Part shown: piece by piece, positions 1 through 5,244 of the stretch | How the letters are laid out: every line of letters starts with the position of its first letter | Position numbering within the stretch: the stretch's first letter is position 1 | Made by a program: the position numbers and the translations under genes | Assembly (NCBI GenBank): GCA_947313765.1 | Contig: CAMZNQ010000009.1 | Location: 1-7,546, forward strand | Source: an uncultured Sulfurovum sp. | GTDB lineage: Bacteria > Campylobacterota > Campylobacteria > Campylobacterales > Sulfurovaceae | Length of the DNA stretch: 7,546 nucleotides | Direction: 5' to 3' | Notes under the pieces: generated by a model | Told to the model about the DNA's origin: nothing | The model's database searches: none | What the model saw: the letters and a program-made list of their open reading frames with translations, nothing else

Positions 1-30
1 TTTCTGGCTATTTGGTTTTTCTATAGTTTA

Positions 31-62
31 AGAGTTTTTGTGGGATTTCCCCACAAAGCTCT
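31..62 (-). terminator. Hairpin at the 3' end of the yceI-like gene, possible terminator
   Basis: An 8-bp perfect stem (TTTGTGGG at 37-44 with CCCACAAA at 50-57, 5-base loop) is extended across a small internal loop by AGAG (31-34) with CTCT (59-62). It overlaps the stop codon of the yceI-like gene. Read on the minus strand it is followed by AAACUCUU-type sequence, not a U-run, so it is not a textbook intrinsic terminator. It could stabilise the mRNA 3' end, or be a palindromic repeat like the others in this window. I see no gene in bases 1-60. Confidence 0.35.
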
Positions 63-681
63 ATTTCTTAGTTTCACTATTACAAAGAGTAGCTTTTATT
101 GTTGTACTAAACTCAATAGATACATCATTCCAAGTCTTACCTTTATGTAGTGCGAAACAGCTTTTATTGATATTTTTTAGTGCCTCATTTGCAGAGAAAT
201 CAAAAAGGTCAATAGTTCCTTTAGCTTTGAAATTTTCATCTTTATAGTTGTACTTCATTGGAACAGTCACACTTTGACTATTCATTGTAATGTTCACATC
301 AACTACTCCATGATAGACTTTTTTACCATCTTTGTTTTTATCTCTTTTTATTGCAATTATTGTACCATCAATAGTTTTTCCATTAAGTTTTCCAAAGAAA
401 TTATCTACTAAAGTTTTGTCTCTTCCACTATTTTTTGTATCTATTTTTGTTAAGTCTATGGATACTTTAGAGCCTACAAGTAAATCTGTAAAGTTTTTAC
501 CCTCTTTTTTGTTTGGAGTATATTTTACATCTGTAAATTGACCACCAACACCAATTTTAGCAAGTGTTTTGTATGCTTTCCATGTTACATTTACATCATT
601 TGATTGTACAAGTGTGCAACCACCACCATTTGCACTTACTAATGTAGCTAGAGTGACTATTGAAAAAAGTGTTTTTCTCAT
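61..681 (-). CDS. YceI-like periplasmic protein
   Basis: A 206-residue protein with an N-terminal signal peptide (basic MRK, hydrophobic core about residues 4-16, likely cleavage near VSA at 15-17). The remainder resembles the YceI family (lipocalin-like beta barrel that binds isoprenoid or amphiphilic ligands): VTWKAYKT near residue 32, GVGGQFTDVKY at 44-54, NSGRDKTLVDNFF at 84-96, and alternating beta strands to about 198. Family proteins are about 170-190 residues after cleavage, so this is full length. Three cysteines (22, 175, 200) remain after the likely signal peptide; C22 lies too far past a poor lipobox to argue strongly for a lipoprotein. The ATG at 679-681 has an AAGGA ribosome site 8 bases upstream and its own promoter, so it is probably monocistronic. 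The exact ligand is unknown; a role in stress or isoprenoid carriage is only a family inference. Confidence 0.85.
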   Translation of the reverse strand: MRKTLFSIVTLATLVSANGGGCTLVQSNDVNVTWKAYKTLAKIGVGGQFTDVKYTPNKKEGKNFTDLLVGSKVSIDLTKIDTKNSGRDKTLVDNFFGKLNGKTIDGTIIAIKRDKNKDGKKVYHGVVDVNITMNSQSVTVPMKYNYKDENFKAKGTIDLFDFSANEALKNINKSCFALHKGKTWNDVSIEFSTTIKATLCNSETKK

Positions 682-710
682 AATTTATATCCTTGTTTTT
701 ATATTTTGGG

Positions 711-738
711 ATTATACTCATAGTTAGCTATGATTCAA
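711..738 (-). promoter_or_regulatory. Sigma-70 type promoter of the yceI-like gene with internal palindrome
   Basis: On the minus strand TTGAAT (733-738) and TATAAT (711-716) are separated by 16 bases, close to consensus for both boxes. The spacer and its edge hold a 6-bp inverted repeat, TCATAG/CTATGA (718-723 and 728-733, 4-base loop). A protein bound there would sit between the -35 and -10, so it is a candidate operator. The start codon lies about 30 bases downstream of the -10. Confidence 0.65.
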
Positions 739-778
739 CCATCAATTAGATATAGTGAAAGTATGATAGTTTCAAAGT

Positions 779-1231
779 TTAGGAATATTTCTGTTTTTGT
801 AAAAATGCATTAAACTGATTTGCAAATTGTCGTGCATCTTTTTCTCCAAATGCTTTTGGCCCACCTGTTATCTCTCCTGCATCTCGCATCTCTTGCATAA
901 AGTTTCTCATGGTTAAGTACTGTTTAACATTTTCAACGCTGTAAAGCTCTCCCCTATGGTCAATGGCATGTGCATCTTTAGATATGATTCGGTCAGCTAG
1001 AGGAATATCAGCTGTGATAACCAAGTCACCAACTTTAACCATCTCAACTATTTTATGGTCAGCTTCATCTGCTCCTGCATCTACGATTATATACTCAACA
1101 TGTTTGGAGTTTCCAATGGTAATACGTTTGTTCGCAATGACATAGGTTTTGAGTTGTAAGCGTTCAATAGCTTTGAGGACTATGGGCTTAAGTAAATTAG
1201 GAAATGCATCACCATCTATAAATAGGGTCAT
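779..1231 (-). CDS. yaiI: DUF188 / UPF0178 (YaiI/YqxD) family protein
   Basis: A 150-residue cytosolic protein typical in length for the UPF0178 (DUF188) family, which has a PIN-like fold. Visible signatures are FIDGDAFP (4-11), the acidic stretch DAGADEADHKIV (51-62), GDLVITADIPLADRII (68-83), AIDHRGELY (89-97), an MRNFMQEMRDAG segment (108-119) and TGGPKAF (122-128). Asp6, Asp8, Asp55, Asp58, Asp75 and Asp80 are candidates for a metal site of the PIN type. Many relatives read DADACP at the N-terminus; here the Cys position is Phe. Catalytic activity is unproven for the family, so nuclease function is only inferred from fold. The ATG at 1229-1231 is preceded by a weak AAAGAG site and is part of a 10-bp inverted repeat. 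It lies 81 bases after pgpA in the same direction. Confidence 0.88.
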   Translation of the reverse strand: MTLFIDGDAFPNLLKPIVLKAIERLQLKTYVIANKRITIGNSKHVEYIIVDAGADEADHKIVEMVKVGDLVITADIPLADRIISKDAHAIDHRGELYSVENVKQYLTMRNFMQEMRDAGEITGGPKAFGEKDARQFANQFNAFLQKQKYS

Positions 1232-1272
1232 TTTAGCTCTTTATTTTTTGATTCGAAAGTGTAGCTAAAATG
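1229..1272 (-). promoter_or_regulatory. 10-bp inverted repeat in the leader, including the yaiI start codon
   Basis: CATTTTAGCT occurs on the minus strand at 1263-1272, and its exact complement AGCTAAAATG at 1229-1238, where the last three bases are the yaiI ATG. In RNA the two arms would form a 10-bp stem with a 24-base loop, pairing the start codon and abutting the weak Shine-Dalgarno. The -10 box at 1276-1281 would start transcription about where the first arm begins. Regulation of translation is an inference; AT-rich chance pairing is possible. Confidence 0.4.
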
Positions 1273-1275
1273 GTT

Positions 1276-1281
1276 ATTATA
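1276..1281 (-). promoter_or_regulatory. Candidate -10 box for the yaiI-family gene
   Basis: The minus strand reads TATAAT at this place, 44 bases before the start codon. No good -35 hexamer is seen 16-18 bases upstream, as is common in Campylobacterota promoters. Transcription from here would begin near 1269, at the edge of the inverted repeat. Confidence 0.4.
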
Positions 1282-1312
1282 ATCTCTTAAGCGTTTATAT
1301 TTTTGATTTAGC

Positions 1313-1807
1313 TTAATTGAAAATATATTTAAATGCCTCTAGCAAAATAACGGTTAACATTCCACCAGCTAATCCTGCAACTACATCATCTCCCATAACT
1401 CCAACTCCACCTTTTACTTTTTGGTCAATTTTTCCAATTATTGATGGTTTCCAAATATCAAAAAGTCTAAATGCACCAAAAGAGATTATTATTGCAATCT
1501 CATAAGCATACTCATAGCTCATTTTATTGGCAGATGCGATTGCAAACATAAGGGTAATCCACATTCCAGATACCTCATCAATGACAATAGATTTATCATC
1601 ATGTGTATTTGTAATTTTCTCATATTTATTAATCTCAAAAATCCCAACAATAGTAATAAAAAGTGTTAGCATAAAAAAAGTTTGCATAGGAATGAGTTGA
1701 AGTAGAGCAACACCAACAATAAGTGCAAAAAAAGAGCCAACTGTTCCAGGGGCTTTTGGAGATAATCCAGAGCCTCCAAAAGTTATAAAAAGTCTGTTTA
1801 ATGTCAT
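1313..1807 (-). CDS. pgpA: Phosphatidylglycerophosphatase A
   Basis: A 164-residue inner-membrane enzyme that dephosphorylates phosphatidylglycerol phosphate to phosphatidylglycerol. The PgpA signatures are all present: GGSGLSPKAPGTVGS at 11-25, DDKSIVIDEVSGMW at 70-83 (acidic metal-binding residues D70, D71, D77, E78), and FRLFDIWKPSIIGKID at 113-128 followed by GGVGVMGDDVVAG at 133-145 (D140, D141). Hydrophobic segments lie near 24-42, 44-58, 79-92, 101-113 and 142-160. Length matches the family. The start at 1805-1807 has AGGA 8 bases upstream. It follows the sulfurylase-like gene after 97 bases holding a palindromic repeat; from memory the C. jejuni pgpA (Cj1610) also sits next to this gene. 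Confidence 0.93.
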   Translation of the reverse strand: MTLNRLFITFGGSGLSPKAPGTVGSFFALIVGVALLQLIPMQTFFMLTLFITIVGIFEINKYEKITNTHDDKSIVIDEVSGMWITLMFAIASANKMSYEYAYEIAIIISFGAFRLFDIWKPSIIGKIDQKVKGGVGVMGDDVVAGLAGGMLTVILLEAFKYIFN

Positions 1808-1833
1808 GTTATATATCCTGTCTATATTGTTTA

Positions 1834-1891
1834 GTTGGAAACGGAGAGTTTACTCCCGAATAACGGAGGCAGAGCCTTCCGATTCCGAGTT
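1834..1891. repeat. Compound palindromic intergenic repeat (two GC-rich hairpins)
   Basis: The gap between the sat-like gene and pgpA holds two adjacent imperfect hairpins much richer in GC than the surroundings. One pairs CGGAGAG (1842-1848) with CTCCCG (1853-1858), one base bulged. The other pairs CGGAGGC (1864-1870) with GCCTTCCG (1874-1881), one base bulged. GGAA (1837-1840) can pair with TTCC (1883-1886) around both, giving a three-way, cruciform-like element. Its look resembles the abundant short palindromic repeats of environmental proteobacteria. No U-run follows on the minus strand. Genome copy number cannot be seen from one window. Confidence 0.6.
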
Positions 1892-1903
1892 TTAAGAATT
1901 TGT

Positions 1904-3094
1904 TTAGGTTAAAGAGCTTGTTTGGTAGAGTCCCATAAGTTTAATATAGAAATCCTCTTCACAATGCTCCTCTATGAGACCATCATTTGGAACAAGAGCA
2001 TCATAAATCTCTTGAAGTTTCTCAAATCTATCAGGGAAAAGAGTGCTTAAGATACTAGCAGAAACCTCTCTTCTTACAAGTATTGATGGTGGCATCATTC
2101 CAGCATTAATTAATTGTAAAATAGATGGAGAGTGGTAGTGGATATGGTGATGCTGTCCATGAGGACATGTTCTTGGACTTACCAATGTTCTACACTTATT
2201 ACAATATACATACTGTTCTGTTGTCTTTACATCTATCTCTATATCTAAGGCTACATCAAAGATTGAGTTTAACTTATCTTGGTCATAAAATAGACCCAAT
2301 CCTGCATGATGATTCCCTACTATTAATTTAGTACACCCATAGTTTTTAGCTACTAAAGCATCTAATATAAGTTCATTATATCCTGCAAAGATGTATGAGT
2401 TCTCCAAAGGTACAACAATAACTTTATTTTGTGGTAAAAAATTCTCAATAAAGGTCATCATTGCTGTATAACGTATATCATAACGCAATCCATTTGTATT
2501 AAAAGGTTTCAATAGAAATAGAACAACTAAGTCAGAGTGTTCAAGAGCTTGACGAATCATACGCTCATGGGCTCTATTTAAGGGAGTAGCAGATAATACT
2601 AAAGATGATATTTTTTTAGCACCCTGCTCATCTATCTTTCTTTGAACCATTCTCTTTGTTCCTGCTATTAGAGGATACACTACATTGTAATCTCCCGAAA
2701 TAGCTAATCTACCAATTCTCTTCATTGTATTTTTTACACCTGGATGTGATTTATCACTTGTTCCATATATACATTTTAATCTCTCATCAATTTCAACAAT
2801 AAAAATTTCACTTACAGTTAATGTTCCAACATGATTATTATCATGCATCAAATCAACAGTTTCCCCTTTTTCTAAACTTTTTATGCACTCTTCATTTCGT
2901 TTTCCTCTAGGTGTTAATAGAAATGGAAAAGGAAAGGGAACTCCTTTGTACATTTTACTCTCTCTTACCTCTATTGCTTCAGCTTCACTCATCAATTTTG
3001 TAACAGGTGAAATTAGCCCCTCTTGTACTAATGCTAGAGTCGATAATGCCTCTGCATCTATATAGATTTGCTTATTTTTTCTTGAAGATACCAT
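1904..3094 (-). CDS. ATP-sulfurylase (Sat)-like protein with altered active-site motifs
   Basis: A 396-residue protein with the layout and length of dissimilatory-type sulfate adenylyltransferases: an N-terminal PUA-like region (about 1-160), the catalytic domain (about 163-330) and a C-terminal zinc-ribbon-like part (C298, C301, C310, H312). Key motifs have changed, however. The usual QxRNPxHxAHE is LSATPLNRAHE (167-177): the Gln, catalytic Arg and first His of HxxH are Leu, Ala and Asn. GRDHAG is GNHHAG (260-265), and the SGTxxR-type loop reads YHSPSIL (320-326). The start at 3092-3094 follows AAAGGA by about 6 bases and lies inside the end of the regulator gene, suggesting coupled translation. 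The C. jejuni neighbour Cj1609 carries the same annotation. Family membership is firm; sulfate-activating activity is doubtful, and a regulatory or other nucleotidyl-transfer role is possible. Confidence 0.85.
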   Translation of the reverse strand: MVSSRKNKQIYIDAEALSTLALVQEGLISPVTKLMSEAEAIEVRESKMYKGVPFPFPFLLTPRGKRNEECIKSLEKGETVDLMHDNNHVGTLTVSEIFIVEIDERLKCIYGTSDKSHPGVKNTMKRIGRLAISGDYNVVYPLIAGTKRMVQRKIDEQGAKKISSLVLSATPLNRAHERMIRQALEHSDLVVLFLLKPFNTNGLRYDIRYTAMMTFIENFLPQNKVIVVPLENSYIFAGYNELILDALVAKNYGCTKLIVGNHHAGLGLFYDQDKLNSIFDVALDIEIDVKTTEQYVYCNKCRTLVSPRTCPHGQHHHIHYHSPSILQLINAGMMPPSILVRREVSASILSTLFPDRFEKLQEIYDALVPNDGLIEEHCEEDFYIKLMGLYQTSSLT

Positions 3095-3956
3095 ATTTTT
3101 TCCTTTTTTCCCATAGACTTTTTCTGGATATTCCTAGTTTTTTAGAGAGTTCTGTATCTGGGTACTGATATTGAAAGTTATTAACAATAAATTTAACATA
3201 ATCATCAATGGTTAAAATCTCATTTTGGTCATAAAGTTTATTATCAGTATTAATCTCAATCATCTTGTAAGGTGTCTCAATATCAGAAGTAGTTGAAATA
3301 ATAAAATCACGTTCCTCTATTAATGTTAAGAGATACTCCCTTTCAGCCTTTTTTAAAGTTTGTAGTTCAGATATATATAGAATATGTTTTTTATTAGCAT
3401 TTTCTAGCTTTGATTTCCAATCTTTAGAAGTTAGTGGAACAAAAATTAAAACTCTGTCTTTAAGTTTAGCATATTCAAACGCAAGTTTATCCACAAGTTT
3501 TATATAATTTGTCAAAACAACTAAAGGTGTGGAGATTTTGTCTATATCATCTTCAATTTTAATATCTTGTAGTAGATATTGATTATACTCTTTATATAAA
3601 TTTTTATATTTTTTTAAGGTTTGATACTCTTTATAGTGTTCAATCTTCCTCTTTAACTCCTCTATCATAAATGGTTTAACAATATAATCATTTGCACCCA
3701 TTTTCAAAGGAACAGCAACAGTATCATTATTAATGTATGAGACCATCAATATAATGATTTTCTCTTTATATTTTGTAATTAAAGAGTTAAAATTTTGTCC
3801 AGGAAGATTTGTTGATAGCAAATATGCATCACCTGTACTAGTTGCAATAGCCTCTTTAACAGAAGAGTAAATTTCAGTCTCATACCCAGCAAGATTTAGC
3901 TTACTAGCTATACTTTGAGCTAAATATAGCTCGTTTTCAATTATGGTTATTTTCAT
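3072..3956 (-). CDS. cemR: Atypical (orphan) response regulator of the HP1021/CemR family
   Basis: A 294-residue cytosolic DNA-binding regulator. Residues 1-115 form a receiver domain that keeps the Lys of IVKPF and the Ser of MVSY, but the phospho-acceptor Asp is Ser48 (LLSTNLPG) and the acidic pair near the N-terminus is EN, so it is unlikely to be phosphorylated. Residues 130-245 look like a reduced sigma-54-activator AAA+ region (ILYISELQ resembles the Walker B area) without P-loop or GAFTGA. The end (about 265-290) is a Fis-type helix-turn-helix, ELSKKLGISRKSLWEKRKKYGI in two halves. HP1021 of H. pylori has the same size, Ser at the same site and ispDF next door. I chose the ATG at 3954-3956, which shares one base with the ispDF stop and has GGA 7 bases upstream; a TTG at 3966-3968 would add four residues. 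The protein has no cysteine, so the thiol redox sensing described for HP1021 cannot operate here. Confidence 0.88.
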   Translation of the reverse strand: MKITIIENELYLAQSIASKLNLAGYETEIYSSVKEAIATSTGDAYLLSTNLPGQNFNSLITKYKEKIIILMVSYINNDTVAVPLKMGANDYIVKPFMIEELKRKIEHYKEYQTLKKYKNLYKEYNQYLLQDIKIEDDIDKISTPLVVLTNYIKLVDKLAFEYAKLKDRVLIFVPLTSKDWKSKLENANKKHILYISELQTLKKAEREYLLTLIEERDFIISTTSDIETPYKMIEINTDNKLYDQNEILTIDDYVKFIVNNFQYQYPDTELSKKLGISRKSLWEKRKKYGIFKKK

Positions 3957-4696
3957 TATTTTTTCCAATCATAGTAGTATAGTGTGGCAACTGCTTCAAC
4001 AGCTATGCCCTCTTTTCTTCCAACCCAACCAAGCTTTTCAGCAGTAGTAGCTTTAATGTTAACAAGGTTAGGTCTTAAGTTAAGGATAGATGCAAGTTTG
4101 AAACGCATCGCTTTTTTATGGTTTAAAAGTCTAGGTGTCTGTGCAATAATGGCTAAATCAACATTTCCTATCTCATAACCAAAATCTCTTAGCCTATTGA
4201 CAGTATCTTTTAGTAGCTCTTTGGAGTCTGCACCTTTATAGTCGTCTGAAGTATCGGGATAAAACGCTCCAATATCTCCAAGACCTGATGCACCAAGAAG
4301 AGCATCAATGAGTGCATGGATAGCAACATCTCCATCACTATGAGCTTTAAAGCCAAAAGATGATTCAATCTCAACTCCACAAAGTACCATTGGTTTTCCC
4401 TCTTCAAAAGGGTGAATATCTATTCCAAATCCTGTTAATGCTCTATTTGATGGTTTCTTCAAACAGGATAGTTTTGATAAATCTTCAATTGTTGTAAGCT
4501 TGTGAGCCTTTTGTGAACCCTCTACAAAAATAATCTCTCCTCCCATGTATGATATAGCAGAGCTATCATCTGTAAACTCAATATTTTTAGAGAGAGCCTC
4601 TTTTAGTGTAGAGCTATATGATAGTTGAGGTGTTTGAATGATTTTTGTAGATTCCCTATCTATTGGATTGTTTTTAAAGTAGAGTGTGTCTACCAT
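3956..4696 (-). CDS. ispF: C-terminal part of IspDF: end of IspD domain plus complete IspF domain
   Basis: An open frame of 246 residues whose first Met is simply an internal codon of bifunctional ispDF. Residues 1-80 finish the IspD cytidylyltransferase domain (QTPQ at 21-24, FTDDSSA at 41-47, VEGSQKAHKLTT at 58-69). Residues 86-245 are a full IspF domain (2-C-methyl-D-erythritol 2,4-cyclodiphosphate synthase): zinc ligands D93, H95 and H127, the HSDGDV motif at 119-124, and KATTAEKLGWVGRKEG at 215-230. No Shine-Dalgarno precedes 4696, so independent initiation would be weak; the thirteen codons before it are open in the same frame back to a TAA. It ends one base into the regulator gene (TAATG). 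If translated, IspF activity could be kept while IspD is not. Confidence 0.85.
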   Translation of the reverse strand: MVDTLYFKNNPIDRESTKIIQTPQLSYSSTLKEALSKNIEFTDDSSAISYMGGEIIFVEGSQKAHKLTTIEDLSKLSCLKKPSNRALTGFGIDIHPFEEGKPMVLCGVEIESSFGFKAHSDGDVAIHALIDALLGASGLGDIGAFYPDTSDDYKGADSKELLKDTVNRLRDFGYEIGNVDLAIIAQTPRLLNHKKAMRFKLASILNLRPNLVNIKATTAEKLGWVGRKEGIAVEAVATLYYYDWKK

Positions 4697-4735
4697 TTTA
4701 AGTGTAGGAACTACACATGAATTGTTCTTTTTTGC

Positions 4736-5074
4736 TTAATTTACACGCTTTATCATCTCTTTATCGAGACAACAACGAGCAATATCAGAGACTAGTACAT
4801 AGGGGGTTTTAACGGAGTCAAGAGCATTTTTTAGTGACTTCTGTCTACTATCCCCACCTTCAATAAACCTATAGTTTGCAAAGTTTGACATGATATTAAT
4901 ATCATCTCTTGATGACACTATCATGGTAGTTTCAAACTGATAAATAGATTGAAAATCATCTGCCACTTTTAACCAAAGTGGAGTATCTTCAATCCATAGC
5001 CATTGTTTTTTAGGGGGCAGATGAAAGCGTGAAGCCGAACCTGCCCCCAAGAGTATTAGTGTTATATCGTTCAA
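4736..5074 (-). CDS. ispD: N-terminal part of IspD domain of IspDF (truncated by TAA)
   Basis: A 112-residue fragment of 2-C-methyl-D-erythritol 4-phosphate cytidylyltransferase. LILLGAGSASRF (6-17) is the CTP-binding loop, KKQW (22-25) carries the Lys of the active site, DTPLWL (30-35) and GGDSRQKSLKNAL (73-85) are typical, and VLVSDIAR (93-100) is the metal-binding Asp region. The frame stays open upstream to a GTG at 5131, but I prefer the TTG at 5072-5074: AGGAAAAGGG precedes it by 6 bases, the protein then begins MNDITLILL like its relatives, and a -10 box lies between the two starts. It lacks the last third of the domain (substrate-binding and dimer arm), so alone it should be inactive. 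Confidence 0.8.
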   Translation of the reverse strand: MNDITLILLGAGSASRFHLPPKKQWLWIEDTPLWLKVADDFQSIYQFETTMIVSSRDDINIMSNFANYRFIEGGDSRQKSLKNALDSVKTPYVLVSDIARCCLDKEMIKRVN

Positions 5075-5095
5075 TAGAATCCCTTTTCCTAAAGT

Positions 5096-5153
5096 GTAAC
5101 TATAGTATACATGAGTAACCTTAAGTAACACTTCAATGGGACTATTTGTAACA
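5096..5153 (-). promoter_or_regulatory. Cluster of four GTTAC motifs, candidate HP1021/CemR-box array
   Basis: On the minus strand GTTAC occurs at 5148-5152, 5125-5129, 5115-5119 and 5096-5100, all in the same direction, spaced 23, 10 and 19 bases apart, near whole helical turns. The first two are TGTTACA and TGTTACT, which fit the HP1021 box TGTT[TA]C[TA] as I recall it; the others (GGTTACT, AGTTACA) differ at the first base. They surround the -10 box at 5104-5109. Because the operon encodes an HP1021/CemR-type regulator, self-regulation is a reasonable inference, not a demonstrated fact. Confidence 0.55.
5104..5109 (-). promoter_or_regulatory. -10 box of the ispDF-cemR-sat-like operon
   Basis: TATACT on the minus strand, 29 bases before the TTG start, which would give a short leader of about 20-25 bases. 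No -35 match is found at the normal distance, as is usual in this phylum. It sits among the GTTAC motifs. Confidence 0.5.
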
Positions 5154-5217
5154 ATAATTTATAAAAAACTTATTCTAATTAGCTTTTAATGAAAAATAAT
5201 GTCACATTTTTTTGAAG

Positions 5218-5244
5218 ATAAAGTTCAATTTTATTGAACTTTAT
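5218..5244 (-). terminator. 12-bp perfect hairpin directly behind thiG
   Basis: ATAAAGTTCAAT (5218-5229) is the exact complement of ATTGAACTTTAT (5233-5244), with a 3-base loop; the last base of the thiG stop codon is in the stem. On the minus strand it is followed by CUUCAAAAAAAUG, and then a weaker AAUG/CAUU hairpin with UAUUUUU near 5192-5210. The pair may end or process thiamine operon RNA, but the first hairpin has no U-run, so intrinsic termination is uncertain. The rest of the gap to ispDF holds only the promoter region and the palindrome CTAATTAG at 5175-5182. Confidence 0.4.

Larger units (their letters stand above)
3956..5074 (-). pseudogene. ispDF: Bifunctional ispDF interrupted by one in-frame TAA at 4736-4738
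   Basis: Reading from the TTG at 5074 to the TAA at 3956-3958 gives 371 codons plus one internal stop, matching the usual length of Campylobacterota IspDF (about 370). The two open parts are in the same frame. The bridge after the stop reads AKKNNSCVVPTLK then MVDTLYF, which fits the IspD domain (C. jejuni has a similar ALKVADTTLF stretch). No frameshift is therefore needed; a single base change from a sense codon such as AAA, CAA or GAA explains it. Both activities (CTP:MEP cytidylyltransferase and MEcPP synthase) are normally essential for isoprenoid synthesis when the MEP pathway is the only route. Explanations are a sequence error, a recent mutation with another ispD copy, or stop read-through. 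TAA ends several other genes here, so the code is not reassigned. Confidence 0.75.

Noticed and set aside
2125..2331. Plus-strand open frames opposite the genes (for example here and at 332-541, 5275-5808, 7328-7531)
   Set aside because: They are antisense to well-recognised minus-strand genes and show no family-like sequence or ribosome sites.
1904..3094. Ordinary sulfate-assimilation Sat
   Set aside because: The main ATP/sulfate-binding motifs are altered and no sulfate-assimilation gene is nearby, so I name it only Sat-like.
4697..4738. Frameshift or separate ispD and ispF genes
   Set aside because: Both parts are in the same frame, the bridge peptide is IspD-like, and the ORF starting at 4696 begins mid-domain without a ribosome site.
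5075..5131. Longer IspD starting at the GTG at 5131
   Set aside because: A -10 box lies within this stretch, the extra residues are not IspD-like, and the TTG at 5074 has a good ribosome site and family-like N-terminus.
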